A model generated the notes under the pieces. That model saw only the letters and a program-made list of their open reading frames with translations. It made no database searches and had not been told where the DNA came from. Source: Aldehydirespirator sp963662645 (lineage in GTDB: Bacteria; Actinomycetota; Acidimicrobiia; Acidimicrobiales; Aldehydirespiratoraceae). Taken from it: a DNA stretch of 64,000 nt. Positions 39,167 to 48,474 of this stretch are shown one piece after another. How positions within the stretch are numbered: position 1 is the first letter of the stretch; the number at the start of each line of letters is the position of its first letter. The DNA lies in NCBI GenBank assembly GCA_963662645.2, contig OY759762.1:2604001-2668000 (forward strand), in the 5' to 3' direction. Made by a program: the position numbers and the translations under genes.

Positions 39167-41791
39167 ATGGCCAACGCCCTAGTAATCGTTGAGTCGCCCG
39201 CCAAGGCGAAGACCATCTCCGGCTATCTGGGCGCCGGCTACGTCGTGGAGTCGTCCATCGGCCACATCCGCGATCTGCCCAGCCGGGCGGCGGAGGTTCC
39301 CAAGGCCTACAAGTCTGAGCCGTGGGCCCGCCTGGGGATCGACGTCGACAACGGGTTCAAGCCCCTGTACGTCGTCAGCAGCGACAAGCGCCAGCAGGTT
39401 CGCAAGCTCAAGGACCTTCTCGCCGGCGCGGACGAGCTCTATCTGGCCACCGATGAGGATCGGGAGGGCGAGGCCATCGCCTGGCACCTGATGGAGGTTC
39501 TGAACCCGCGGGTGCCGGTAAAACGCATGGTCTTCCACGAGATCACCAGAGCCGCTATCGCCGCCGCGGTCGCCTCCCCCCGCGATCTGGACCGCCGCCT
39601 GGTGGACGCCCAGGAGGCCCGCCGGATGCTCGACCGGCTCTACGGCTACGAAGTCTCGCCGGTGCTGTGGAAGAAGGTCATGCCGCAGCTGTCGGCCGGT
39701 CGGGTGCAGAGCGTCGCAGTGCGCATCGTGGTGGAGCGCGAGCGGGAGCGGATGGACTTCGTCAGCGCCGGCTTCTGGCGGCTCACCGGCACTTTCGCCC
39801 CGGCGGATTCTGCCGGTGGCAACGGCACCGGGCCCGAGTTCACCGCCGATCTTGTCCAGCTGGACGGCTCTCGTGTCGCCGCGGCTCGCGACTTCGGACC
39901 CGACGGCCAACCGGCCCGAGGCGATGTCACTGTGCTCGATGAGGCGGCGGCCACCTCCCTGGTCTCGGATCTTGGGAGAGCGGCCTTCTCCGTCCGGGCG
40001 CGCACCTCCAAGCCGTACCGGCGCCGGCCGGCCGCGCCCTTCATCACCTCGACCCTGCAGCAGGAGGCGGCCCGCAAGCTGGGCATGAGCTCCGCGGTGG
40101 CCATGCGCACCGCTCAGTCGCTGTACGAGAAGGGCTACATCACCTACATGCGCACCGACAGCACGTCGCTGTCGTCGAACGCGGTGGCGGCGGCGCGCGC
40201 CGAAGTAGAGAAGCGCTACGGGTCGAGCGTGCTGCCGCCGAAGCCGAGGGTGTACGCCAGCAAGGTGAAGAACGCCCAGGAAGCCCACGAGGCCATCAGG
40301 CCCGCCGGAGAGACCTTCACCGATCCCAGGACGGTGGCCAACCAGCTGCCCCCCGGAGAGGCCCGACTCTACGAGCTGGTGTGGAAGCGGACGCTGGCCA
40401 GCCAGATGACGGACTGCACCGGCGAGACGGTGCAGCTGCGCGTCGGAGCCCGCAGCGCCTCGGGCCGCGACGCCGAGTTCGCGGCCAGCGGCACGGTGAT
40501 CAGCCATCTGGGCTTCCGCGAGGTGTACACCGAGGGCACCGACGCACCGGATGCCGGCGAGGCAGACAACGAGTTCCGCCTGCCTCCCTTGAACGAGGGC
40601 GACGGTGCGGACTGCCGTGCCTTGGAGGCGGCAGGCCACGACACCCAGCCCCCGGCCCGCTACACCGAGGCGTCGTTGGTTCGGCGACTGGAGCAGCTCG
40701 GCGTGGGCCGGCCGTCCACGTACTCGTCGATCATGGGAACCATCACCGACCGGGGGTATGTGTGGAAGAAGAGCTCCGCGCTGGTGCCGTCGTTCACCGC
40801 GTTCTCGGTGGTCAACCTGCTGGAGCACCATTTCCCGAAGCTCGTCGACTACGCCTTCACCGCCGACATGGAGGACGACCTCGACCGGATCGCGGCCGGC
40901 GCCGAAGAGCAGGTCCCGTGGCTGCGGCGGTTCTACTTCGGCGGCGATGACGATCCGGGGCTCCAAGAGAAGGTGTCGAGCCGTCTCGGCGACATCGATG
41001 CCCGCCTGGTCAACTCGATCCCGCTGGGTGCCGACGACGAGGGCGTCGAGCTGGAGGTCCGTGTCGGGCGCTACGGACCGACCGTGCGGCGGGGCGAGGA
41101 CTCTGCTTCCGTCCCCGACGGCACCGCTCCCGACGAACTCACCCACCAGCGGGTGCTCGACCTTCTGGCTGCCGGCCGCGACGAGCGGGAACTCGGCACC
41201 GATCCGGCCACGGGGCTGACCGTGGTGGCCAAGTCGGGCCGGTACGGCCCCTACGTGCAGCTCGGACGGGCCGAGGAGGTTCCCGACAAGCCGAAGTTCG
41301 CGTCGCTGTTCAAGACCATGGCGCTGGAGACGGTCACTCTGGAGCAGGCCATGCGGCTGCTGTCGCTGCCCCGCACCGTCGGCGCCGACCCCGCCGACGG
41401 GGTGGAGATCACGGTGCAGAACGGCCGCTACGGGCCGTTCGTGCGCAAGGGCTCCGACAGCCGCAGCCTGGCCGGCGAGGACCAGCTGTTCACGGTCACG
41501 CTCGAGGAGTGCCTTGAGCTGCTGGCCCAGCCCAGTCGCAGGGGTCGGGCGGCCGCCGCGCCGCTGCGGGAATTGGGGGAGGACCCCGACACGGGCCGGG
41601 CCGTGGTGGTGAAGGACGGCCGATACGGCCACTACGTCACCGACGGCGAAACCAACGCATCGCTGCGCTCGGGCGACACCGTCGAGGGCGTAACGCTGGA
41701 GCGCGCCTGCGAGCTGTTGGCCGAGAGGCGGGCGAAGGGACCGGCCAAGAAGCGCCCCGCCCGCCGGAAATCGACCCGCAAGCGCAACTGA
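39167..41791 (+). CDS. topA: DNA topoisomerase I (type IA)
   Basis: 874 residues from ATG 39167; GTG 39161 adds two. Toprim domain at the start (ALVIVESPAKAKTISGYL; acidic LATDEDREGEAIAWHL), topoisomerase IA core, and active-site Tyr in GYITYMRTDSTSLS. The C-terminus has four GRYGPxV-type repeats (VGRYGPTVRRG, GRYGPYVQLG, GRYGPFVRKG, GRYGHYVTDG) and a Lys/Arg-rich tail instead of Cys4 zinc fingers, the actinobacterial form. It relaxes negative supercoils. It is divergent from mnhA. Confidence 0.97.
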   Translation: MANALVIVESPAKAKTISGYLGAGYVVESSIGHIRDLPSRAAEVPKAYKSEPWARLGIDVDNGFKPLYVVSSDKRQQVRKLKDLLAGADELYLATDEDREGEAIAWHLMEVLNPRVPVKRMVFHEITRAAIAAAVASPRDLDRRLVDAQEARRMLDRLYGYEVSPVLWKKVMPQLSAGRVQSVAVRIVVERERERMDFVSAGFWRLTGTFAPADSAGGNGTGPEFTADLVQLDGSRVAAARDFGPDGQPARGDVTVLDEAAATSLVSDLGRAAFSVRARTSKPYRRRPAAPFITSTLQQEAARKLGMSSAVAMRTAQSLYEKGYITYMRTDSTSLSSNAVAAARAEVEKRYGSSVLPPKPRVYASKVKNAQEAHEAIRPAGETFTDPRTVANQLPPGEARLYELVWKRTLASQMTDCTGETVQLRVGARSASGRDAEFAASGTVISHLGFREVYTEGTDAPDAGEADNEFRLPPLNEGDGADCRALEAAGHDTQPPARYTEASLVRRLEQLGVGRPSTYSSIMGTITDRGYVWKKSSALVPSFTAFSVVNLLEHHFPKLVDYAFTADMEDDLDRIAAGAEEQVPWLRRFYFGGDDDPGLQEKVSSRLGDIDARLVNSIPLGADDEGVELEVRVGRYGPTVRRGEDSASVPDGTAPDELTHQRVLDLLAAGRDERELGTDPATGLTVVAKSGRYGPYVQLGRAEEVPDKPKFASLFKTMALETVTLEQAMRLLSLPRTVGADPADGVEITVQNGRYGPFVRKGSDSRSLAGEDQLFTVTLEECLELLAQPSRRGRAAAAPLRELGEDPDTGRAVVVKDGRYGHYVTDGETNASLRSGDTVEGVTLERACELLAERRAKGPAKKRPARRKSTRKRN

Positions 41792-41801
41792 CCCGCGTCG
41801 A

Positions 41802-41818
41802 GACTTGACGCACAAGTC
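41802..41818 (+). terminator. Small hairpin after topA
   Basis: GACTTG-ACGCA-CAAGTC forms a six-pair stem 11 bases after the topA stop, within a larger GC-rich imperfect stem. No T-tract follows. Confidence 0.25.
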
Positions 41819-41940
41819 GCGGCCCGGCCGCGACGCCCAGGGCCCCAGCGGCCCGTGAGCGCGCCCCGCGACAGCGGGGAACTCACACCCCTCATCGCGT
41901 GGCCGTGACCTGCCAGCGCGGCCCGCGTAGCCTCGTGGCC

Positions 41941-43497
41941 GTGGACGAGGCGAACCCGCGGACCTCTGCTGGGCTCCGGCTCGATGAGGCGTTCGAGGCC
42001 GCCCGCCCCGCGGGCCGCCTGGAGCGGGTCTTCGGCACGCGGGACTTCTTCAGGCTCTGGATCGCCCAGGTGGTGTCGGCCACCGGAGACTGGCTCGGTC
42101 TGTTCGCCACCATCGCGCTGGCCGACCAACTCGCCCCCGAGGGGTCCAAGAGCACCGCCATTGCGTTGGTGCTGGCCACCCGAGTGGCGCCGGGCTTCTT
42201 CCTGGCCACCGCGGTGGGCGTCATCGTCGACCGGCTGAACCGCAAGCGGGTGATGGTGGCGTGCGACGTGGGCCGGGCGCTGGTCCTGGTGACGCTGCCG
42301 TTCGTAGACACCATTGTCGGCCTCATCGTGGCGAGCTTCCTGCTTGAGCTGTTGACAATGATGTGGCAGCCCGCCAAGGAGGCGACGGTCCCCAACCTTG
42401 TGCCCCGAGACAAGCTCACCGCGGCCAATGCGCTCAACGTAACCGCGGCCTACGGCATGTTCCCGGTGGCTGCCGGGGCGGCCGCGCTGCTGGCCAAGGC
42501 GGCCGAGGCGGTGCCGGACGAGGGATGGGTGACGAACCTGCGGCTCAACGAGGAGGGGCTGGCCTTCTACGTGGACGCCCTGACGTTCCTCGTGACCGCC
42601 CTGATCATCTGGCGCATCGCCATCCCGGTGCGCACCCGCAAGGAGCGTCTGGCGACGGAGCGGGGAAGCCTTGATCTCGGCGGCGCAATCCGGGAGCTCC
42701 GGGAGGGTTGGCGTCTGGTGGGGAGGAACCCCATCGTGCGGTCGGTGAACGTTGGGCTGGCCACCGCAGTGATGGGCGCGGGGATGGTCTTGGTTCTCGG
42801 CGCACGCTTCGTTGACGAGGTGATCGTGGGACGCGAGGCCGACTTCCACGCCGTGCTGTTCTCGCTCGGTGTCGGCATGGCGGCCGGAGTCGGGTCCGCC
42901 TCGGCGCTGCAGAACCGCATCAACCGCAGCCACGGGTTCACCGGGTCGCTGATCGGGGCGGGGGTAGTGCTGCTCGCGGCCGCGTCCGTCGACCGCCTGT
43001 CGCTGATGATCCCGCTGGTGGTGCTGCTCGGGATGCTGGCCGGTCCCTCCTATGTGCTCGGGTTCACCCTGCTGCACGAGAATGTGGCCAACGAGATCCG
43101 GGGCCGGGTGTTCGCTGCGCTGCTGGTGTTGGTGCGACTGTGCGTGCTCATTGCGCTGGCCGTCGGCGGCGTGCTGGCCGACCTGCTCGACGGCCTGTCG
43201 GACCTCTGGTGGGACCAGGAGGTCTCCGTGCTGGGCGCGGTGGTCGAGTTGCCCGGAGTGCGGCTCACAATGTGGATCGCCGGTGTGATCATCATCGTCG
43301 CCGGTGCCCTGGCCACCTTGAGTCTGCGTTCCGGCGCTCGCCCAGCCGCCACCGCGGACGCGCTATCAGGGGAGGGGTCGGCGGCGGCACCAGACGCGGA
43401 GTCGGAGTCGGCGCGGGCCCCGGAATCAGCACGGGCCCCGAAGTCATCGCCGATGCCGGAGTCGGCGCTGGTGCCGGAATCGGAGTCAGAGCCGTGA
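41941..43497 (+). CDS. Major facilitator superfamily transporter
   Basis: 518 residues from GTG 41941; GTG 41899 would add 14. About 12 membrane spans in two halves, with DFFRLWIAQVVSATGDWLG at the entry and VGVIVDRLNRKRVMVACD, the MFS loop 2-3 signature. The subfamily resembles MFS_3 (enterobactin-exporter-like) proteins often found next to tmk in actinobacteria. Substrate unknown. The last 55 residues are a Ser/Pro/Glu/Ala-rich tail from 18-bp-like repeats (SARAPESARAPKS). Upstream at 41847-41861 a 15-base match to the dispersed repeat core occurs. The stop overlaps tmk. Confidence 0.88.
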   Translation: MDEANPRTSAGLRLDEAFEAARPAGRLERVFGTRDFFRLWIAQVVSATGDWLGLFATIALADQLAPEGSKSTAIALVLATRVAPGFFLATAVGVIVDRLNRKRVMVACDVGRALVLVTLPFVDTIVGLIVASFLLELLTMMWQPAKEATVPNLVPRDKLTAANALNVTAAYGMFPVAAGAAALLAKAAEAVPDEGWVTNLRLNEEGLAFYVDALTFLVTALIIWRIAIPVRTRKERLATERGSLDLGGAIRELREGWRLVGRNPIVRSVNVGLATAVMGAGMVLVLGARFVDEVIVGREADFHAVLFSLGVGMAAGVGSASALQNRINRSHGFTGSLIGAGVVLLAAASVDRLSLMIPLVVLLGMLAGPSYVLGFTLLHENVANEIRGRVFAALLVLVRLCVLIALAVGGVLADLLDGLSDLWWDQEVSVLGAVVELPGVRLTMWIAGVIIIVAGALATLSLRSGARPAATADALSGEGSAAAPDAESESARAPESARAPKSSPMPESALVPESESEP

Positions 43498-44102
43498 CCG
43501 GCCGCCTGATCGCGGTCGAGGGTGTGGACGCGTCGGGGAAGTCCACCCAGGCACAACTGCTCGCCGAGTCGCTGGGAGCGGTATTCACCTTCCAGTTCGG
43601 CGCGACCGAAGTGGGCGCGGCCGTCCGGGGGCTGCTCCTCGACCCGGACAACGACGCCCTGGACGACCGCGCCGAGGCACTGCTGATCATCGCCGACAAG
43701 GCCCAGCATGTGGCCGAGATCGTCGGCCCGGCCCTGCGATCCGGCCGGGATGTGGTCTCCGACCGCTTCACCGCGTCGACGCTGGCCTACCAGGGCTACG
43801 GCCGCGGCCTCGACCTTGCGGAGTTGCAGGCGATGATGCGCTTCGCCACTTCCGGGATCGAACCCGACCTGAACTTGCTGCTGGATGTGCCCGCGGAGGT
43901 GGCGTCGGGGCGGTTGGGGTCGTCGGTGGATCGCTTCGAGGGCGCGGGTCGCGACTTCCTCCATCGGGTCCGGGACGGCTATCTGGCCATGGCCGGGGCC
44001 GATCCGGCCCGCTGGGCGGTGGTCGACGCCGACGGCCCGGTGAACGAGGTGTCCGCCCGGGTGCTGGCCGCCGTGCGGGACCGCCTCGGAGATGTGCGAT
44101 GA
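43494..44102 (+). CDS. tmk: Thymidylate kinase
   Basis: 202 residues from the GTG at 43494, overlapping the transporter stop by four bases. P-loop IAVEGVDASGKSTQAQLL, DR(F/Y) motif VVSDRFTASTLAYQGYGRGL, and LID-side DRFEGAGRDFLHRVRDGY. It phosphorylates dTMP to dTDP. The sequence between P-loop and DRF is shorter than usual but complete. Overlaps holB by ATGA. Confidence 0.94.
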   Translation: MTGRLIAVEGVDASGKSTQAQLLAESLGAVFTFQFGATEVGAAVRGLLLDPDNDALDDRAEALLIIADKAQHVAEIVGPALRSGRDVVSDRFTASTLAYQGYGRGLDLAELQAMMRFATSGIEPDLNLLLDVPAEVASGRLGSSVDRFEGAGRDFLHRVRDGYLAMAGADPARWAVVDADGPVNEVSARVLAAVRDRLGDVR

Positions 44103-45223
44103 CCCTCTTGGATGCTGCCGCCGAGACGGATCCTGCCGATCCGTGGTCGGCGGTTGTGGGGCAGCCGCGGGCGGTGGCTGCTCTGACGGCAGCGGCGGCG
44201 TCGCCAGTGCACGCCTACCTGCTGGTGGGGCCGCCAGGCTCAGGTAAGCGGGCCGCGGCGGCCGCGTTTGCGGGCGAGCTGATAGTGGCCGCCGACGGCG
44301 GGGCGGGTGCCGATCCTGCGCGGGCGGCGCGGCATCGTCGGCTGGCTGCAGGCGACGAGCATCCAGACGTGTTCGTGCTGAGCCCGGCGGGCAACAGCCT
44401 GCGTCGCGAGGACGAGGTGTCCCAGCTCATCGTCGAGGCCAGCCGCACGCCGGTGGAAGGCTCTCGCAAGGTCTTGGTCGTCGACCGGTTCCATACCGCC
44501 ACGCCGGCTGCGGCTGCAGCCCTGCTCAAACCGGTCGAGGAGCCGGCCGGCTCGGTGGTATGGGTGCTGCTGGCCGAGCAGGTGCTGCCCGAGCACGTCA
44601 CGATCGCGTCGCGCTGCACCCGGGTGGACTTCGGTCCCGTGTCCGAAGACGAGATGGCTGCGGTGCTGGTGTCGGAGGGTCAGGTCGAGGCCGACCGGGC
44701 CCCGCTGGTGGCGGCCGCCGCTGCGGGCAACCTCCACAGGGCCCGGGTCCTGGCCACCGACGAGCGGCTGGCCGCCCGCCGCGAAGCATGGTGGGGCGTG
44801 CCGGACCGTCTCGACGGAACCGGGGCGACCGTTGCGCTGCTGGTGGCCGAGCTGCGAGCCATGATCGACGAGGCTGGCGGAGCCCTCAGCGAGCGCCACC
44901 GGGCTGCGATAGTTGCTCTGGACGAGCGCGAGGAGCAGTTCGGCGTCCGCGGCTCGGGCCGTGCGGCCGTCGAGGCCCAGCACAAGCGGGAGCACCGCCA
45001 GTTCCGCACCGACGAGATTCGTTTCGGCCTGGCCACCCTCACCTCCCGGTATCGCGACCAGATCACTTCGTCACCCGGCGATGACCCGGCCTCGGTCCGG
45101 CGGGCGGCAGCAGCCATGCGGGCCATCGACCGCCTGCGCGCCACCGCCGAGAGCCTGATCCGCTCGCCGAACGAGGCCCTGGCCCTCCAGGCGCTGTTCC
45201 TGGACCTGCCGCGCCCGGTATAG
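44099..45223 (+). CDS. holB: DNA polymerase III delta' subunit
   Basis: 374 residues. AAA+ clamp-loader protein: GQPRAVAALTAAAAS, GPPGSGKRAAAAAFAGEL, HPDVFVLSPAGN, RKVLVVDRFHTATPAAAAAL, LKPVEEPAGSVVWVLLA and SRCTRVDFGPVS. The Walker-A Thr/Ser is Arg and the region before HPDV that normally carries four zinc cysteines has none, so this is a structural, non-ATPase, zinc-less form. Coupled to tmk, a standard arrangement. Confidence 0.9.
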   Translation: MTLLDAAAETDPADPWSAVVGQPRAVAALTAAAASPVHAYLLVGPPGSGKRAAAAAFAGELIVAADGGAGADPARAARHRRLAAGDEHPDVFVLSPAGNSLRREDEVSQLIVEASRTPVEGSRKVLVVDRFHTATPAAAAALLKPVEEPAGSVVWVLLAEQVLPEHVTIASRCTRVDFGPVSEDEMAAVLVSEGQVEADRAPLVAAAAAGNLHRARVLATDERLAARREAWWGVPDRLDGTGATVALLVAELRAMIDEAGGALSERHRAAIVALDEREEQFGVRGSGRAAVEAQHKREHRQFRTDEIRFGLATLTSRYRDQITSSPGDDPASVRRAAAAMRAIDRLRATAESLIRSPNEALALQALFLDLPRPV

Positions 45224-45270
45224 TCGGTAGCCTGAGTGGGCGCTGGGTGGGTTCGACCGTCGGCGCGCAG

Positions 45271-45343
45271 GCCCGAATAGCTCAGTCGGTAGAGCGACGC
45301 TCTCGTAAAGCGTAGGTCAGGGGTTCAAGTCCCCTTTCGGGCT
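45271..45343 (+). tRNA. tRNA-Thr (anticodon CGT)
   Basis: 73 bases fold as a complete cloverleaf: acceptor GCCCGAA/TTCGGGC, D-stem GCTC/GAGC, anticodon stem ACGCT/AGCGT around loop CTCGTAA (anticodon CGT, reading ACG), variable AGGTC, T-arm AGGGG-TTCAAGT-CCCCT, discriminator T. CCA is not encoded. It lies between holB and the sigma factor gene. Confidence 0.97.
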
Positions 45344-45374
45344 CCCCCACCCCCGTTTCTCGAAGAGGCGGCTA

Positions 45375-45968
45375 GTGGCCGACCAGGCAGCCTTTGCGGA
45401 CGATGCCCTGCCGCTGATGCCGTCGTTGTACTCGGCGGCGATGCGGCTGACCCGCAATGCGGCCGACGCCGAGGACTTGGTCTCGGAGACCTACCTGCGG
45501 GCCTACCGGTCCTACGGCACCTTCACCGCTGGCACCAACCTCAAGGCATGGATGTACCGCATCCTCACCAACGCCTACATCAGCGAGTACCGGCGACGCC
45601 AGCGCCGGCCCGCCGAGACCGATCTGGGGGATGTGGACCACCTCTACCTCTACCGCCGTCTCGGCGGTGACACAGCCTCACGGCTGGGCCGGAGCGTCGA
45701 GGACGAGCTGGCCGCGCTGTTCACCGACCACGAGGTGAAGCAGGCCGTGGAGGACCTCCCCGACTACTACCGCCTGCCCGTGCTGCTCGCCGATGTGGAG
45801 GGGTTCTCCTACTCGGAGATCGCCGAGATCCTCGATGTTCCCATCGGCACGGTGATGAGCCGCCTGCATCGGGGAAGAAAACAGCTCCACAAGATGTTGT
45901 ACGACTTCGCCGCCCGCCACCGGCTCCTCCCCCAGGAGCCGGCTGCAGATCCAGACGACGGGAGTTGA
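45375..45968 (+). CDS. sigH: ECF sigma factor, SigH/SigR-like
   Basis: 197 residues from a GTG. Region 2: NAADAEDLVSETYLRAYRSY and GTNLKAWMYRILTNAYISEY. Region 4: LPDYYRLPVLLADVEGFSYS, EIAEILDVPIGTVMSRLHRG, RKQL. The sequence and the zinc anti-sigma gene three bases downstream match the thiol-oxidative-stress SigH/SigR family that controls thioredoxin and mycothiol genes. A clear GGAAT/GTT autoregulatory promoter was not found in the short gap after the tRNA. Confidence 0.92.
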   Translation: MADQAAFADDALPLMPSLYSAAMRLTRNAADAEDLVSETYLRAYRSYGTFTAGTNLKAWMYRILTNAYISEYRRRQRRPAETDLGDVDHLYLYRRLGGDTASRLGRSVEDELAALFTDHEVKQAVEDLPDYYRLPVLLADVEGFSYSEIAEILDVPIGTVMSRLHRGRKQLHKMLYDFAARHRLLPQEPAADPDDGS

Positions 45969-45971
45969 GCA

Positions 45972-46208
45972 ATGGCTCATTACTGCGACGACATCTGCCG
46001 AGACCTCCACCTCTACCTCGACGGCGAGGCCACCGTTGCGGTCCGCACCGTCATCTCCGCGCACCTCGAGTGCTGCCCCTCCTGTGCCGACGTGTTCCAT
46101 TTTGAGTCACAGGTGCGGATAACGGTGGCCCGCTGCTGCTGTGAGGAGCAGGTTCCGGAATCGCTGCGAGTGCGCGTCCTTCGAGCCATCTACACTGCGG
46201 ACCCATGA
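45972..46208 (+). CDS. rsrA: Zinc anti-sigma factor, RsrA/RshA-like
   Basis: 78 residues. ZAS-type Zn site: Cys5/Cys9 near the N-terminus and H-x3-C-x2-C in SAHLECCPSCADV, then a C-terminal helix with extra cysteines (ARCCCEE). Such proteins release their sigma factor on disulfide formation. The three adjacent Cys at 55-57 are unusual. The TGA overlaps the ATG of a small membrane protein. Confidence 0.9.
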   Translation: MAHYCDDICRDLHLYLDGEATVAVRTVISAHLECCPSCADVFHFESQVRITVARCCCEEQVPESLRVRVLRAIYTADP

Positions 46209-46336
46209 CCTTCGCCGGCGTCGTTTGGCATTTCTGGATCGCCGTCCCGCTCGCCGTGGCCGGCATCGTCTCGATCGTGGCGGCCATCGCCGGCTACCTC
46301 CAGAAGGTCACCTATAAGCGCTACCCGAGGGACTGA
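46205..46336 (+). CDS. Small single-span membrane protein (43 aa)
   Basis: ATG 46205 overlaps the rsrA stop (ATGA); the frame ends at 46336. One hydrophobic helix (about 8-31, IAVPLAVAGIVSIVAAIAGY) is followed by a basic tail QKVTYKRYPRD. The tight overlap and clean membrane profile argue that it is real. Function unknown; conserved position would tie it to the redox sigma operon. Confidence 0.7.
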   Translation: MTFAGVVWHFWIAVPLAVAGIVSIVAAIAGYLQKVTYKRYPRD

Positions 46337-46346
46337 GCCGTCCCAC

Positions 46347-47516
46347 ATGGGCACCCACGCCGAGGGTCCCGGCGACGCTGAAGGTTCCGTCGATCCCACC
46401 GATTCGGGCAATTCCGCCGATTCCGGCGATCTGGCCGGTTCCGTCGATCTCGCCGATCCCGTCGATTGGGAACTGGCCCGCCGGGTGGCAGTGCGCACGG
46501 CGCGGCGCGAGCCCTTTGCCGCACCGCGCTGGCGTGACGGTCTGGAGGAGGACTTTGCTGGCTGCACGCAGCGCGCTGAGGAGCTGGTGGCCAGCTGCAC
46601 CGGTCTGCGGTCGCTGTCGGGCCCGGCCAGGGGCAGGGTCACCGACCGAGTCGGATGGATCGACGCCAATCTGGCCTCGTTCCAGCGGCTGCTCGGGCCT
46701 CTCGCGGCCAAGCTCGGCACGGACTCCGACGGGAGGCTGGCCCCGATCACCCGGCGGGTGGCCGGTGCTGAGCTCGGCGTCATGCTGGGCTGGATGTCCA
46801 CCCGAGTGCTGGGCCAGTACGACCTGCTCATCATCGAGGACGACAAGCCGGAGGACCAGGACATCGTCTACTACGTGGCGCCCAACGTGTTGTCGCTGGA
46901 GAACAGGTACGCCTTCGATCCAGCGCAGTTCCGACTCTGGCTCGCGATCCACGAAGTGACCCATCGGGCCCAGTTCACCGGTGTGAATTGGATGCGGCCC
47001 CACTTCATCGGCCTGGTCGAGTCGGTGCTCGACGCGGTGGATCCCGACCCGAAGCGGATCGCCGCGGCCGCACGGCGGGTGGTGGAGGCGCGCCGCCGGG
47101 GAGAGGACCCGCTGGCCGCGGGGGGCTTGATGGCCTTGTTCGCTTCGGAGGCGCAGGTCGAGACTCTGGAGCAGCTGTCCGGACTCATGAGCCTTCTCGA
47201 GGGCCACGGCGATGTGACCATGGACCGCGCCGGTGAGGGGCTGGTCCCCTCCGCCCCCCGCTTCGGGCGGGTGATGCGCAGGCGCCGAGAGTCGGTGCGC
47301 GGGTTCGCCAAGGTCTTCCAGCGGCTGATCGGCCTCGACGCCAAGATCAAGCAGTACGCCGAGGGCGAGCACTTCATCGAGTCGGTCGAGGCGGTAGGGG
47401 GCACGGCGCTGCTCGACCGCGTGTGGGAGGGGCCTGAGAACGTTCCCGGCATCGCCGAGATACGCAATCCGCACGATTGGGTGAGTCGCATGAGCGTCGC
47501 CGAGGAAGCGGCCTGA
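46347..47516 (+). CDS. DUF2342-type zinc-dependent metalloprotease/hydrolase
   Basis: 389 residues. After a low-complexity Asp/Ser/Gly start (about 1-38), the family core has GAELGVMLGWMSTRVLGQYD, VYYVAPNVLSLENRYAFDP, the HExxH site LAIHEVTHRAQFTGV and LMSLLEGHGDVTMDRAGE. Actinobacteria that make F420 commonly carry this family next to tilS-hpt; its substrate is not known to me. It is ten bases after the small membrane protein and 13 before tilS. Confidence 0.88.
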   Translation: MGTHAEGPGDAEGSVDPTDSGNSADSGDLAGSVDLADPVDWELARRVAVRTARREPFAAPRWRDGLEEDFAGCTQRAEELVASCTGLRSLSGPARGRVTDRVGWIDANLASFQRLLGPLAAKLGTDSDGRLAPITRRVAGAELGVMLGWMSTRVLGQYDLLIIEDDKPEDQDIVYYVAPNVLSLENRYAFDPAQFRLWLAIHEVTHRAQFTGVNWMRPHFIGLVESVLDAVDPDPKRIAAAARRVVEARRRGEDPLAAGGLMALFASEAQVETLEQLSGLMSLLEGHGDVTMDRAGEGLVPSAPRFGRVMRRRRESVRGFAKVFQRLIGLDAKIKQYAEGEHFIESVEAVGGTALLDRVWEGPENVPGIAEIRNPHDWVSRMSVAEEAA

Positions 47517-47529
47517 GACGGGGCTCGGC

Positions 47530-48456
47530 GTGACCGGGACGCCGGGCGGGGCGGCGTCGACCGTCTGCATCGACTCGCTGCTGACTCGCTGCACCTTCCC
47601 CGCGGCCGGCACCGCGGTGGCCTGCGGACTGTCGGGTGGCCCTGACTCTGCCGCCCTGGTCGCCCTGGCAGGCGCAGCTGGTCTGGAAGTCACCGCATGG
47701 CACGTGGACCACGGCCTGCGCCTGTCGGCCGGCGCCGACGCCGAGGCGGCCCGGGCCATCGCGGCCCGCTTCGGGGCGGGCTTCGAGCTGCGCCGAGTGC
47801 GAGTGGATCCCGGCCCCAACCTGGAGGCAAGGGCGCGTGCCGCCCGCTACGAGGCGCTGCCCGACGACGTGCTGGTCGGACACACCGCCGACGACCGGGC
47901 CGAAACCGTGCTGTTCAACGTCGGCAGGGGCGGGGGCCTAGCTGGCGCGGCCGCACCCCACGCCGCGGTCGGCCGCCCCCTGCTCGGCTTGCGCCGCTTC
48001 GAGACCCACGCCCTGTGCGAGCAACTTGGCCTTCCCACCGTGCGCGACCCCATGAACGACGATCCGTCCTTCGCCCGGGTGGCCATACGAAACGAGGTGA
48101 TGCCCGCGCTGGCCAGGGCGCTGGGCCGCGATCCGGTGCCGCTGCTCAATCGCCACGCCGACCTGGCCTCCCAGGCGCTCGAGGTGATCGGGGAACTGGC
48201 CGCGGGGCTGGACCCCACTAGCGCCGCCGCCCTCGTCGCTGCACCGAGAGCGGTCGCGGCCGAGGCGCTGAGGAGCTGGATCGCCGAGGCCGTCGGCTCG
48301 GTGCCGACAGCCGCCTCGATCGACCGGGTGCTCGACGTCGCCGCGGGTCGCGGCGCCGCCACCGAGATCACCGGAGGTCATCGAGTCGCCCGCACCGCCG
48401 GCCGCCTCCGCATCGAGCCCCGCCGGCCCGATGTTGACGTAGTTGTTCTGCCATGA
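47530..48456 (+). CDS. tilS: tRNA(Ile)-lysidine synthase
   Basis: 308 residues. PP-loop CGLSGGPDSAALVALAG, WHVDHGLRLSAGADAE, GHTADDRAETVLFNVGRGGG and RPLLGLRRFETHALCEQLGL. It adds lysidine to C34 of tRNA-Ile(CAU). The C-terminal domain is short, as in actinobacteria. Its stop codon lies inside a 12-bp inverted repeat (48434-48474). Confidence 0.93.
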   Translation: MTGTPGGAASTVCIDSLLTRCTFPAAGTAVACGLSGGPDSAALVALAGAAGLEVTAWHVDHGLRLSAGADAEAARAIAARFGAGFELRRVRVDPGPNLEARARAARYEALPDDVLVGHTADDRAETVLFNVGRGGGLAGAAAPHAAVGRPLLGLRRFETHALCEQLGLPTVRDPMNDDPSFARVAIRNEVMPALARALGRDPVPLLNRHADLASQALEVIGELAAGLDPTSAAALVAAPRAVAAEALRSWIAEAVGSVPTAASIDRVLDVAAGRGAATEITGGHRVARTAGRLRIEPRRPDVDVVVLP

Positions 48457-48474
48457 GCGGGCCAACTACGTCAA
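48434..48474 (+). terminator. 12-bp perfect inverted repeat spanning the tilS stop
   Basis: TTGACGTAGTTG (48434-48445) and CAACTACGTCAA (48463-48474) pair exactly across 17 bases that include the tilS TGA. There is no T-tract. It may end the transcript before the repeat copy and hpt, or be a protein-binding site (TGACGTAG arms). Confidence 0.4.
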
